Positions 9,701-18,655 of a stretch of DNA of 26,210 nucleotides are shown here, piece after piece. The translations under genes were made by a program, and so were the position numbers. Numbering within the stretch: the first letter of the stretch is position 1; every line of letters starts with the position of its first letter. Below the pieces are notes generated by a model, which was not told where the DNA came from, did no database searches, and saw only the letters and a list, made by a program, of their open reading frames with translations. The DNA lies in the NCBI GenBank assembly GCA_026770575.1, contig MU657233.1:39023-65232 (forward strand), written 5' to 3'. Source of the stretch: Pelagophyceae sp. CCMP2097. Its lineage: Eukaryota; Sar; Pelagophyceae.

Positions 9701-11243
9701 CGGGGGGACGAGGCGGTGCTGCAAGAGTCGTCGAATCAGCTGCAAGCGTATAAAGTGATGGCGCAAGAGTCTCAAGCGCACGCGTCCAACCTGGAGAAAG
9801 AATTAGACCACGTCCGAGGCTCGCACGATGCCGCGCGGCGCGCGCACGCTTTGGATCTGGAGGCGCGCGCGAGTCGCGGCGTGGAGCTGAGCGAGGAAGG
9901 TTTGCAAAAGGTCCGTTTGGCGTTTGAACGGGAAAAAACGGATTTAGCCGTCAAGCTCCAAGTGGAAAGCGACTCTCGATTGCAACGGCTCCGCCACGAC
10001 GTCGAGGTCGACCGGCGCGCCCAAAGGCAGGCTTTGGACGAGGCTCTCGTCGCGCAAAGACGGTCGTACGATTCGGAAGTGGAGGTGGCCAAAGTGGCCC
10101 GTTCGAGGGAAATACGTTTAATGGAGGAAGCGCACCGGGCTTCCGTGGAGGCGCAACATGCGCAGTTGCACGATGCGATTCGACTGCTGAAGCTGCACCT
10201 CTCCAACGCGCGCGACCATGCAGTGACCGAGCTCCGACCAGCCATGGAGGAACAGATGCGTCTGGCGCTCGAGGCGCGTCGATGCCTCCGATGCAAACTC
10301 TCGAAAAGGCCGAGACGGGACGCCGTCGGGGGCGGAATTCCAGAGCCTCTTCATTGCAGAGCCTCTTCATTCCCGAAGGGCCCTCTCATCGTGGTTGCTC
10401 GATACACGGGTGCTTGGAGAGTCAACAAGAGAAGACAACACAGTCAACGTAGGCCAACGACGTGGCCCACGCCCGAACTTTGCAGTCGGCGTCGGAGGAG
10501 CTCGAGCGTCGCTGCGTCGCCGACGTGCGCGCCGCCGTGGCGGCGGCGGAGCGCTGCGCGATGGACGAGAAGCGGCAGGCGGAGGCGAATAGGCTCGCCT
10601 TGGAGACTAGTGAACACCGGCACCGCGCATTTTTACAAAGTGTTGAACAGAGGCACCGCGCCGCTCTGGCGCCGCTGCGCGCCGACGCGCAGAGGTGCGC
10701 GGCGCTGCAGCAGCAGCTGGAAATTGCGGCGGGCGAGGCTTCGGCGCAGCGGAGCACGGCAGACGCTCTACGGAAGGCTTTAGACGTGGCCGTGCACTCG
10801 AAAGCCGCGGCGGCGCGCGAGGCCGACGCCGGCGCGCGGCGCAGTCGGCACGACGACGAGGCGCTGCGCAGGCAGACTTGCGCCGTCGACGTGGAGAAAG
10901 TCAGAGGGGCTTTACAATCTCAACTCGACGCCGCGCGCAGCCAGATGGACGCCGCAAACGACGCCGCGGGTGCAGCGCAGGCAGAGGCGAAAAAGCTCCG
11001 CCGCGCTCTCGAGGTGCGCCGACGAGTGGTCGCACTCGAGACTCGACTCGTGGAGTCTCAAACGAGCCGTCGTAGGCATCCGACGCCCGCGAAAGATTAA
11101 TCTGCGACGCGGCGCGCGAGGCGCACCGCAATGCGCTCAGCCCGGACCGCAATGCGCTCAGCCCGGACCGCAATGCGCTCAGCCCGGACCGCACGGCGCT
11201 ACACAGCCCGGAGCCCGGCCGTTTTCGCGACGGCTTCAGCTAG
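6712..11243 (+). CDS. Large coiled-coil protein (1392 residues), four exons
   Basis: Exons are 6712-8121, 8285-10324, 10453-11013 and 11076-11243; introns of 163, 128 and 62 nt begin GTGACA, GTCGGG, GTGCGC and all end TAG. Exons sum to 4179 nt. Residues 1 to about 240 are low-complexity and probably disordered, with a repeat of SRSYADERS/SRSFADEAR (7149-7308) and FQAPLSGF-type motifs. From about residue 240 almost the whole protein is charged heptad sequence rich in Ala, Glu, Arg and Lys (for example LLNQRRSQAETLKALEARHA), a long coiled coil. The last exon carries RNALSPD three times in tandem. No catalytic domain is visible. Such proteins often serve as centrosomal, ciliary or cytoskeletal scaffolds, but I cannot assign one. 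A further 57-nt phase-compatible GT...TTTAG segment near 8450-8508 could be an in-frame intron; the frame is open either way. Confidence 0.75.
7149..7308 (+). repeat. Degenerate coding repeat SRS(Y/F)ADE
   Basis: About seven imperfect copies of a 24-36 base unit encode S-R-S-(Y/F)-A-D-(E/D) in the disordered N-terminal part of the coiled-coil protein. Copies differ by substitutions and unit length, so they look older than the perfect repeats nearby. Confidence 0.7.
8197..8264 (+). repeat. Perfect 34-base tandem duplication inside an intron
   Basis: Positions 8197-8230 and 8231-8264 are identical. The unit starts TGCACGCGGGGGACGGGAGG and ends AAAGTTTGCAAA. Both copies lie in intron 8122-8284 of the coiled-coil gene. 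Confidence 0.95.
10341..10371 (+). repeat. 15-base direct repeat, period 16, inside an intron
   Basis: CAGAGCCTCTTCATT occurs at 10341-10355 and 10357-10371, inside intron 10325-10452 of the coiled-coil gene. Confidence 0.95.
11127..11189 (+). repeat. Perfect 21-base coding triplication (RNALSPD x3)
   Basis: Three identical 21-base units encode RNALSPD in frame near the C-terminus of the coiled-coil protein, about 50 bases before its stop. A decayed partial unit follows (RTALHSPE). Confidence 0.95.
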
Positions 11244-11293
11244 CGCCGCCGCAGGGGCGTCTGTAGAAACGCGTCTTCTTGTAAAAACGCGTC

Positions 11294-12795
11294 TTATGAT
11301 CCCCCGTGCGGCGTTTTCGCGGCGTACGTGCGCGCGTAGACGCCCTGTTTGTTCATGAGGTTGGAGGCTTCGATGGTTTGGACGTTGCCGATGTACTCGT
11401 CGAATATCTTGTACTTTGCGGTCGGAGGCATTCGAGCCTCGGTCCCCCGCGGCACGTGCGGCAGCCATGCCACATCGCCCATTTGAAACGCAACGTTCTG
11501 CCTCGAGTGCGCCTCGAGGGCCAGGTTTGTGCGAAGGGCGTCGATCTGCGCCTTTTCGTTGGCGACGATTTCCAACCTCCGCGTCGCAGCGTTGCGCTCC
11601 CTCTCCACGCGGTCGTAGCTGCGCACGGCCGCGGACCAGACCTCCGAGTGCCAGGCGCGCGGCCTAGGTTGCACCGCTCCCCTCAAAGGCTCGCGCAATA
11701 CGGCCCGGCGTCGACGCGACTCTGTCCGGGTTTCCGCAAGACGCCGATTTCCAACGGCAGCTGCTCGAGCAGTTTGTGCCGAAAGACGCTCTCGCTGACT
11801 CTGCAGAAGTGGACGAAGGCTTGGTGGCCGTAGAGTTCGGCGAGTTGTTCGGGGGACCAATGATCCAAATCCTGAGCCAGAACCCCTCGTTCATAGCCGA
11901 TGACCTACGGCGCACAAACGTGCACGACTCGGGGATGAAAAAAAAGACGCACTTTGTGCATCTCCGAAGCGACGTCGACGTCGTTCCGCACCGCGGCGTG
12001 GTGCATTGGCGTCCGTCCCGAGACGTCGCGGCTCGCCGCGTCGGCCCCGCGGTCTAGCAAAAGCGATGCGATTCGCGGGCAGACGCAGCAATGTAAAGGC
12101 GTCGTTTTCAGGTGCGGCGTCGAGGGCTGCACTTGCGCGCCGTGGTGGAGGAGCACCTGAGCGCAGCCGAGGGAACCGGCCATGGCCGCTAAGTGTAGAG
12201 GTCGCCAGCCTTGTTCTTTTGTCTCAACGTCTGTGAGACCTCCAGAGTCGAGCAAAACTTGCAAAACCTGCACGTTGCCGACGCTTGAGGCCACGTGCAC
12301 ACTTGTGTAGCCTTGGTCGTCGGCGGCGTTGACGGGGCCGCCCGGGCCCGCGAGGACGAGGAGGCGGACTGCTCTGGAGTACTCGCCTTTTGGGAGAGAT
12401 TGTATCCTCTTCGGGATGTCCGCCCTTAAAGGCTGCCCCAGCGATGCGTACTCGTCGTCCAGAAAGGCCTCGATCTGCTCTGGGCGCATGGCTCGAACTG
12501 TTTCGGCGAAGAGCAGAGGCTGCGCTGCCGCGCCACGGTCGCCGGGACGCGTGCAACGCCGAGCGCGGCCTACGAGGCGCGTCGGCCGACGAGTCCGGCT
12601 TCAGCCCGAGCCTTTCAAGACGCCCCGATTCAATACTGCCGACGACGCCCGCCCGGCTCCAAGGGGCTCGGTCGCTCCCGAGTTCGTCGAGCAGTGGCCC
12701 CGGGACGCACTTCTGCCGCAGACGACGCAGGCCGAAATCCGGTCCTCGTTCATCTTCGAGCAGACGTGGCACTCCCACGCCGCAGCCGCCCGCAT
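11294..12795 (-). CDS. RanBP2-type zinc finger plus ankyrin-repeat protein, four exons
   Basis: Exons are 12795-12711, 12569-11953, 11904-11702 and 11663-11294; introns (141, 48 and 38 nt) begin GTGCGT, GTGCGT, GTATTG and end TAG. The sum is 1275 nt, 424 residues. Residues 7-26 fit the RanBP2 finger W-x-C-x2-C-x3-N-x6-C-x2-C exactly (WEC HVC...N...C..C); this finger binds ubiquitin or single-stranded RNA in known proteins. About four ankyrin repeats follow near residues 105-235 (YTSVHVASSVGNVQVLQVLL; GWRPLHLAAMAGS; TTPLHCCVCPRIASLLLDRG; GRTPMHHAAVRND). The C-terminal 190 residues (HWSPEQLAELYGHQAFVHF...) are unrecognised. I start at Met 12795 because it directly precedes the finger; an in-frame Met at 12912 would add 39 residues. 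The stop lies 50 bases from that of the converging coiled-coil gene. A ubiquitin or RNA adaptor role is inference. Confidence 0.8.
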
Positions 12796-13046
12796 GGCGC
12801 CGAGGGCCGCCGCGGCGCAGCGCCGCGATGTCTCGCCTGTCTCGTCGGAAAGTCTCGTTAGGTCACGCGGGTTTTCCAGCCGCAGTCGCGAGTCAGCGAT
12901 CGATCCAATCAATCCAAGCGAGGAGGGTGTGCGGCGGGTGTGCGGCTTGGGAGCGCGGCGCCCGGCCCTCCACCGCCGCCGCGCCGCTATAGCGGCCTCT
13001 GGTTCTCGAGGGCCTCTGGGTCTATAGGCATCGGCCCGGCTTCGGG

Positions 13047-13856
13047 ATGTCGCTCCTCTCGCCGTTGCGCGCCTTCGTCGACCAGCTGACGTACCCAGCG
13101 CGGACCCATCCGTGGAAGTTTAGCATAATCTTCACGAGCGCCAAGACGGGTTTGGCCGACTACCTGACGCAGACGCAGCTGGAAAAGTGCGAAACGTTCG
13201 ACTACCGGCGCAACGCAGTCTTCTGGGTCTTCGGCGCCTGGTTTTTAGGCGGCTTCCAGTACGCGGCGTACGTCCACGGCTTCACCAGAATGTTCCCGGC
13301 GGCGGCGCGCTTCACCATCCTCCCGCCGAGAGAAAAGCTTAAAGACTACGCGGGCCAGCGAGCAGTCGTCGGCCAGGTCACCTTCGACATGTGCGCTCCC
13401 GGCGCCGCGGACCGTCCCTGGGGGGCACCAGAGGGCCCTCTCTCCACCAGAGGGCCTTCTTCTCCTCGAGGCCTTTGCCGCCTTTGCACAAACCGCGTTA
13501 GGCTCATCTTCGAGCCGTTCATCTATTTCCCCTGTTTCTACCAGACCAAGGGCTGGCTCAATGGCCAGACCCCGTTGGAGGCGCACGGGAGCTGGCGCAA
13601 GAACGTCGTGGAAGACGTGGTGGCGTTTTGGAGCGTGGGAATACCGGCCTTTACGTTCAACTTCGCCTTTTGCCCTTTGTGGATGCGCGTCCCATTCGTC
13701 GGAGTGTGCGTCCCCGCGGGGGGCCAAACACTCGGCTCGGACGCGGCGGAAACGCCCCGGGGGACGCGCCGGAGACGCCCTCGTCGCAGGTACTCTCTAT
13801 TTTGGACGACATACCTTTCCTACAAACGCGGCAAAGCCGACGCGCCAACGCCCTGA
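13047..13856 (+). CDS. Mpv17/PMP22 family membrane protein, three exons
   Basis: Exons are 13047-13390, 13502-13705 and 13790-13856; introns of 111 and 84 nt begin GTGCGC and GTGCGT and end TAG and CAG. Both are multiples of three without stops, so the frame also stays open if they are not spliced. The family fit argues for splicing: VTFDM joins LIFEPFIYFPCFYQTKG, and RVPFVGV joins YSLFWTTYLSYKRG. The product is 204 residues, the normal length. The Mpv17 signature is clear in the C-terminal half (DVVAFWSVGIPAFTFNFAF, PLWMRVPF, W..YLSYKRG), with four expected membrane segments. Family members sit in mitochondrial inner or peroxisomal membranes and are thought to form small channels or support organelle homeostasis; the location here is not determined. 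It converges on the fibre gene with 101 bases between stops. Confidence 0.9.
   Translation: MSLLSPLRAFVDQLTYPARTHPWKFSIIFTSAKTGLADYLTQTQLEKCETFDYRRNAVFWVFGAWFLGGFQYAAYVHGFTRMFPAAARFTILPPREKLKDYAGQRAVVGQVTFDMCAPGAADRPWGAPEGPLSTRGPSSPRGLCRLCTNRVRLIFEPFIYFPCFYQTKGWLNGQTPLEAHGSWRKNVVEDVVAFWSVGIPAFTFNFAFCPLWMRVPFVGVCVPAGGQTLGSDAAETPRGTRRRRPRRRYSLFWTTYLSYKRGKADAPTP
13426..13456 (+). repeat. 12-base direct repeat, period 19, inside an intron
   Basis: CACCAGAGGGCC occurs at 13426-13437 and 13445-13456, in the first intron of the Mpv17-family gene. The same intron also has GCCTTTGC repeated at about 13471-13487. Confidence 0.9.
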
Positions 13857-13957
13857 ATTACAAAGGAATGCGGAGACGAAATCGATACTTTTGCCAAATT
13901 GGACCAAACATAAAACACGTGGTTACAAAACAATCGGGCAAAACCGGAAGAGCCCGG

Positions 13958-16900
13958 TCAGCAGCCGCAGATCCGCGCGCGGGCCTCGACCGCCTCGACC
14001 TGCCGCTCGACGGCGCGCAGCCGCAAATCGTGACGTTCGTCGACGGCGCGGACCTGCGATTCGTGCCGTTCGTCCAGGGCGCGGAGCCGCGCGTCGTACT
14101 TCTCGTCGAGGGCGCGGAGCTGCGCCTGGACGTCGCGCGCGGCGCCCTCGCGCTGCGCGTCGATGTCCGCGCTGCGCTGCGCCAGCGCGTCGAGCGCCCG
14201 CCGCATGTCTCGGAGGACCTCGACGATGAGCGGCTCGATGGAGTCGACCTGGATGGACCGCCAGCCGGCGTCGTCGACGCGCACAATCTCGGGGAAGACG
14301 GCCTCGACGTCCTGTGCGAGGAAGCCAAAGTGCGTCGCGTTGTCGAACCAGCGCTCCGGAAAGGCCTCTTGATTCCACTGGTACGACACGCCCCGGAGCT
14401 CTAAAAGCCGCCGCGACCGCTCATCAAGCGACGTCACATTCGTCTTCAGCAGCTTGTCCGACGTCGTCACAAAGCTCTGCGCGCTCACCGTCCCCGTGGC
14501 GACCATCGAGCCCGTAAGGGTCAACGCGGCGGTGACGGCGAGCCCTCCTGCAGTCACGGTCACCGTGCCCGCAGACGTGATGCCACCCCCGGTCGCCACC
14601 GAAATGATCCCATTTCCAGTGACAGCGAGCCCTCCTGAAGTCACGCTAACAATGCTCGACGACTCGATGCCCCCTGCAGTGACACGGAGCCCTCCTGAAG
14701 AAATGGTGACAATTCCCGCAGACGTGATGCCTCCTGCAGACACGGTAACAATGCTCGACGACTCGATGCCCCCTGCAGTGACACGGAGCCCTCCTGAAGA
14801 AATAGTGACAATTCCCGCAGACGTGATGCCCCCGCCTCCAGTGACTTCGAGGTTTCCTGAAGTCACGCTNNNNNNNNNNNNNNNNNNNNNNNNNNNNNNN
14901 NNNNNNNNNNNNNNNNNNNNNNNNNNNNNNNNNNNNNNNNNNNNNNNNNNNNNNNNNNNNNNNNNNNNNNNNNNNNNNNNNNNNNNNNNNNNNNNNNNNN
15001 NNNNNNNNNNNNNNNNNNNNNNNNNNNNNNNNNNNNNNNNNNNNNNNNNNNNNNNNNNNNNNNNNNNNNNNNNNNNNNNNNNNNNNNNNNNNNNNNNNNN
15101 NNNNNNNNNNNNNNNNNNNNNNNNNNNNNNNNNNNNNNNNNNNNNNNNNNNNNNNNNNNNNNNNNNNNNNNNNNNNNNNNNNNNNNNNNNNNNNNNNNNN
15201 NNNNNNNNNNNNNNNNNNNNNNNNNNNNNNNNNNNNNNNNNNNNNNNNNNNNNNNNNNNNNNNNNNNNNNNNNNNNNNNNNNNNNNNNNNNNNNNNNNNN
15301 NNNNNNNNNNNNNNNNNNNNNNNNNNNNNNNNNNNNNNNNNNNNNNNNNNNNNNNNNNNNNNNNNNNNNNNNNNNNNNNNNNNNNNNNNNNNNNNNNNNN
15401 NNNNNNNNNNNNNNNNNNNNNNNNNNNNNNNNNNNNGCAGACGTGATGCCTCCTGCAGACACGGTAACAATGCTCGACGACTCGATGCCCCCTGCAGTGA
15501 CACGGAGCCCTCCTGAAGAAATAGTGACAATTCCCGCAGACGTGATGCCCCCGCCTCCAGTGACTTCGAGGTTTCCTGAAGTCACGCTAACCGTGCCTGC
15601 AGACGTGATGCCTCCTGAAGTCACGCTAACAATGCTCGACGACTCGATGCCCCCTGCAGTGACACGGAGCCCTCCTGAAGAAATGGTGACAATTCCCGCC
15701 GACGTGATGCCTCCTGCAGACACGGTCACAATGCCCGCCGACTCGATGCCCCCTGCAGTGACACGGAGCCCTCCTGTAGTCACGGTGACCGTTGCCCCCG
15801 ACGATATGCCTGCGGTGCCCGAGACGATGCCGTGGACGGTGAGGATGCCCGACGACGCGGTGATGGAGCCGCTCTGGACGTCTACGTCGCCGAAGGCGGT
15901 CATGCCGTCGTAAGCTAAAATCCTCTTCTTCACCTCGAGCGAGTCGGCGCGCACGGCCGAGTTCGAGGCGTTGACGTCGCCCTGGACGACCTCCAGGCCC
16001 CCAGAGTTGACCTTGATGCCACCGGCCCGGACGACCAAGCCGCCCGCGAAGACGTCGAGGCCGCCCGCGTGGACTTCCAGGCCGCCCTGGCGCACCTCGA
16101 CCTTTGGCTTCCCGGAGACGACGAAGACGGGCGAGGGCGTGCCGTCGTCGTTGTCGAAGGCGGCCTCGAAGAGGGAATAGCCCGCGGACGCGTTGCGCTT
16201 GGAGTTGACGAGGAGGACGATTCCACGGAATTTCTCGTTGGAATTGTAAATTTCAAACATCGCCTCAGAATCGTACCCCGTGCCGTTGCCGCTGAACAAG
16301 TACGTCCCGTTCATGGCATTCAAACTGCCCTGGAGCCGCGTCGATCCGCGGACGTCGAGGCCGCCTTCCTCAACGTTAATCCCTCCTTTTCTCACCCAAA
16401 TACCTCCCGCAGTCACCGTCAGCCCGACGCCGGTAATGTCGAGGCCGCCGCTGAAAGTGACCAGGTCGTCGACGAGGATGGCCCCGTAGACGAATAGGTT
16501 GCCTTTGCCGTCTACACTGAATAAAGTCGTCGAGTCGGCACCCGCGGTCGCCTCGATCATGAAAAAGTCCAGCGAACGCTCGCGCTCCGCCTTGGCGTGC
16601 AAAACGGCTTGCGAAAACGAAGGCGACTGCGCGTGGAGGAGCAAAACGTCGGCGTCCTGCTCGGGCACGGCGGCGACGGACTCTCCGCACGCCACGCCTT
16701 CGAAATTCTCGTAGCATTCACAAGCGCCACCCGCGCAGACGCCCCTCCCGGAGCATTGGATGTAGTCCTTGATGTACGCGTTGTCGCCGGAGACGGAGTC
16801 TTCGAAACTGCACTGGGGCCGACCGTTGGTCGAGGACGCGCCGGAGACGTCGCAGGTAAACGCACTCAAAGGGGGATCGCCGTGGTGCTCGAAGACGTTG

Positions 16901-18102
16901 TTCTGCATCGGGTAGTCGGGCCACGCCTTGAAGGTGACGGACCAGGAGCCGCCGGACTCTGGCGCGACGGAGACGCGGCTGCAGTCCACGTCTTGAACAT
17001 TCGGCAAAGACTCCCACGCAACCTCGCAAGCTTCGTCGTCAAAGTGCGTCGCGTTGGCCGGCATGGAGAAGGAAAAGCCCTGGAAAGTGACGATGAACTC
17101 GCCCTCAAGGCCCTCGTAGGGCCCAGCCTGGTTGCCGGTCGTGGCGTTTGTGGTCATGTTGATGACGCGGTGGTCCTGGTCCGTCCTTAAAGGATCGAAG
17201 CCTTTTGGGCAGAGGGTGTAGCCGCACTCGCTACCGGAGACGCCGTAGTCGCAGACGCACAGCATGAGGATGTCCGCCTAGGTTCATACATATGTCCTCG
17301 CGAAAGGTTACCGTCACACGATGACCCAGCAGCCGTCAGACGCGATACAGAAGCCGTGACACACGACGTTCCCGTGCACTCGTGCATCGCCGTGGTCCTC
17401 TCGCAATGCTTGCGGACGCACCTCCCAGTTGGAGTACGAGGGCCCGACGCCGTCGCCGCCGGACATTGACGTTGGGGGGTGATCGGGTCCGTAATCCAAC
17501 CCAGCATTGAACATCGTCATGCACTTGCCGAAACCGCCGCACTCAAACGCGCAGTTCAGCCGCTGGCACGACTCGCCGGTAAAGCCGCCGGGGCAGGAGC
17601 ATGTGCCCTACGTTCGACGCGTGAATCGACGACCCAAAGTGCCGCCGAAGCAGGCCCGCCGCCAAACGAGCCACGCAGGCGACACTCACGTCGTTGCGGT
17701 TGCACTTGCCGACGCCACCTAGGAGCGCGTCGTCGGGAGGCGATGGAGGGGCACTCTGCCGTCGTTTCCAGTGGCGTCTCTTTCAGATGACCCTTTGGAG
17801 CCGCGGTGGGACTCTGCCGCTCACCGCATTCGGAGAGCTGGTGGGCCACGCCCGGCGAAATGGCCTTGTCGACGAACGCCGTCGCGTTCGGACAGAGGCG
17901 CCCCGAGCAGTCGGCAAAGTACGTCCAGCCTTCGTCGCAGATGCAAGAGTTCCTAGCGGCCGACGTCGGCGGAGGCCGCGGCTCCCGTGCCGACTCACGA
18001 TTCACATTCGCCGTGGCCGCTGCACATTTTCGGGCACGAGGCCTCGAGATGCAAGGCCCACGCCAAGAGGCAGAACCACGCGCGCGCGCAAACGCGCGCC
18101 AT
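13958..18102 (-). CDS. Secreted EGF and beta-repeat fibre protein with C-terminal S74/ICA self-cleaving chaperone domain
   Basis: Exons are 18102-17999, 17952-17825, 17718-17690 (29 nt), 17607-17422 and 17277-13958; introns (46, 106, 82 and 144 nt) begin GTGAGT, GTGAGC, GTGAGT, GTGCGT and all end TAG. The N-terminus is a signal peptide (MARVCARAWFCLLAWALHLEAS). Next come Cys-rich EGF-like modules (CPKMCSGHGEC; CICDEGWTYFADC; GTCSCPGGFTGESC; LCVCDYGVSGSECG; CSGRGVCAGGACEC). A long Gly/Thr/Ser/Val beta-repeat follows (GGLRVTAGGIESSSIVTVS and GGITSAGIVTIS), interrupted by the N gap. Then comes a peptidase S74/intramolecular chaperone domain: TTSDKLLKTNV, where Ser (14459-14461) and Lys five residues later (14444-14446) match the known Ser-Lys dyad, then GVSYQW, HFGFLAQDVEAVFPEIV. 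It ends in a charged coiled coil and CGC. In phage tailspikes and MYRF this domain trimerises and cuts itself off. An extracellular trimeric fibre is inference. Confidence 0.8.
14520..15830 (-). repeat. Gly-rich beta-repeat array in the fibre gene
   Basis: Near-identical coding units, the clearest with a 99-base (33-residue) period (14651 to 14750), encode alternating GGITSAGIVTISS, GGLRVTA and GGIESSSIVTVSA blocks on the minus strand. High identity between units explains why the assembly broke here. More diverged units continue to about 16470 (GGLEVHAGGLDVFAGGLVVRAGG). Confidence 0.85.
14870..15436. other. Assembly gap (567 N)
   Basis: A run of 567 unknown bases lies within the repeat array. 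The 152 bases to its left (14718-14869) are identical to the 152 to its right (15437-15588). The stated length cannot be true if the gene is intact, because the two flanks are in different reading frames across it. Confidence 0.98.
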
Positions 18103-18655
18103 ATGAGGAGTGCCGCGCAGCACGCGGCGACGGAGGCCACCGCCACCCAACCGGCCGTCTTGGGGACGAACTTCGTTGAAAAGGGTCCGCTGGAAATGTC
18201 TCGCCAAAAGGGCGGTTCCTGAAATCCGCACCGGCGAAGAGGCGGCAGACGGGGTCGCGCGGCCGCGCGCGAAAGAGGGAGTGGTGCGAGTCCCCGAAGT
18301 CCGCGCCGACGTGCGATTTTCGGCGAAAATCGAGGGAGCCCCCAGCTGCGTGGGCCGGGAGGCTTCGTAGCCCTCGCCACAGCCCTCGCGGCCACGGCAG
18401 GAGCGGGGGAGTTTGTGACCCCGTGGATTTCTCTCCTTTCACCGCGCGGGTTCGATGTGTTCCAAGAGGTCCCCTCGAGGATCGAGGCGCCGCGTCTCCG
18501 CGAGGCAGGTGCGCGCGCGCCGCCCGCGCCGTATATCGAGACGCGGCTGGTCCGTGGTCCTCCTGGCTCCGCTTGGGCCCGGATGAGTCAAGATATCTTG
18601 CAAGATACTTTTTGGGGTCTCACAGCGCCGACCGTAGGCGGAGTGGCCCGCGGCA
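18103..18655. promoter_or_regulatory. Divergent intergenic region between the fibre and citramalate synthase genes
   Basis: No supported exon lies in these 553 bases; the long minus-strand frames are Arg/Pro-rich shadows. A perfect 14-base palindrome TATCTTGCAAGATA sits at 18594-18607, about 50 bases upstream of the citramalate synthase ATG, in a locally A/T-rich stretch. It would suit a dimeric regulator, but this is untested. Confidence 0.35.

Noticed and set aside
13391..13501. In-frame reading through the first Mpv17 intron
   Set aside because: The 37 extra residues are Gly/Pro/Arg-rich and interrupt a conserved family segment, while GTGCGC...TTAG removal restores it.
14454..15913. Plus-strand open frames rich in MPPAVTRSPPEE repeats
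   Set aside because: They are the antisense of the Gly/Ser/Thr beta-repeat; the minus strand carries the S74 and EGF domains.
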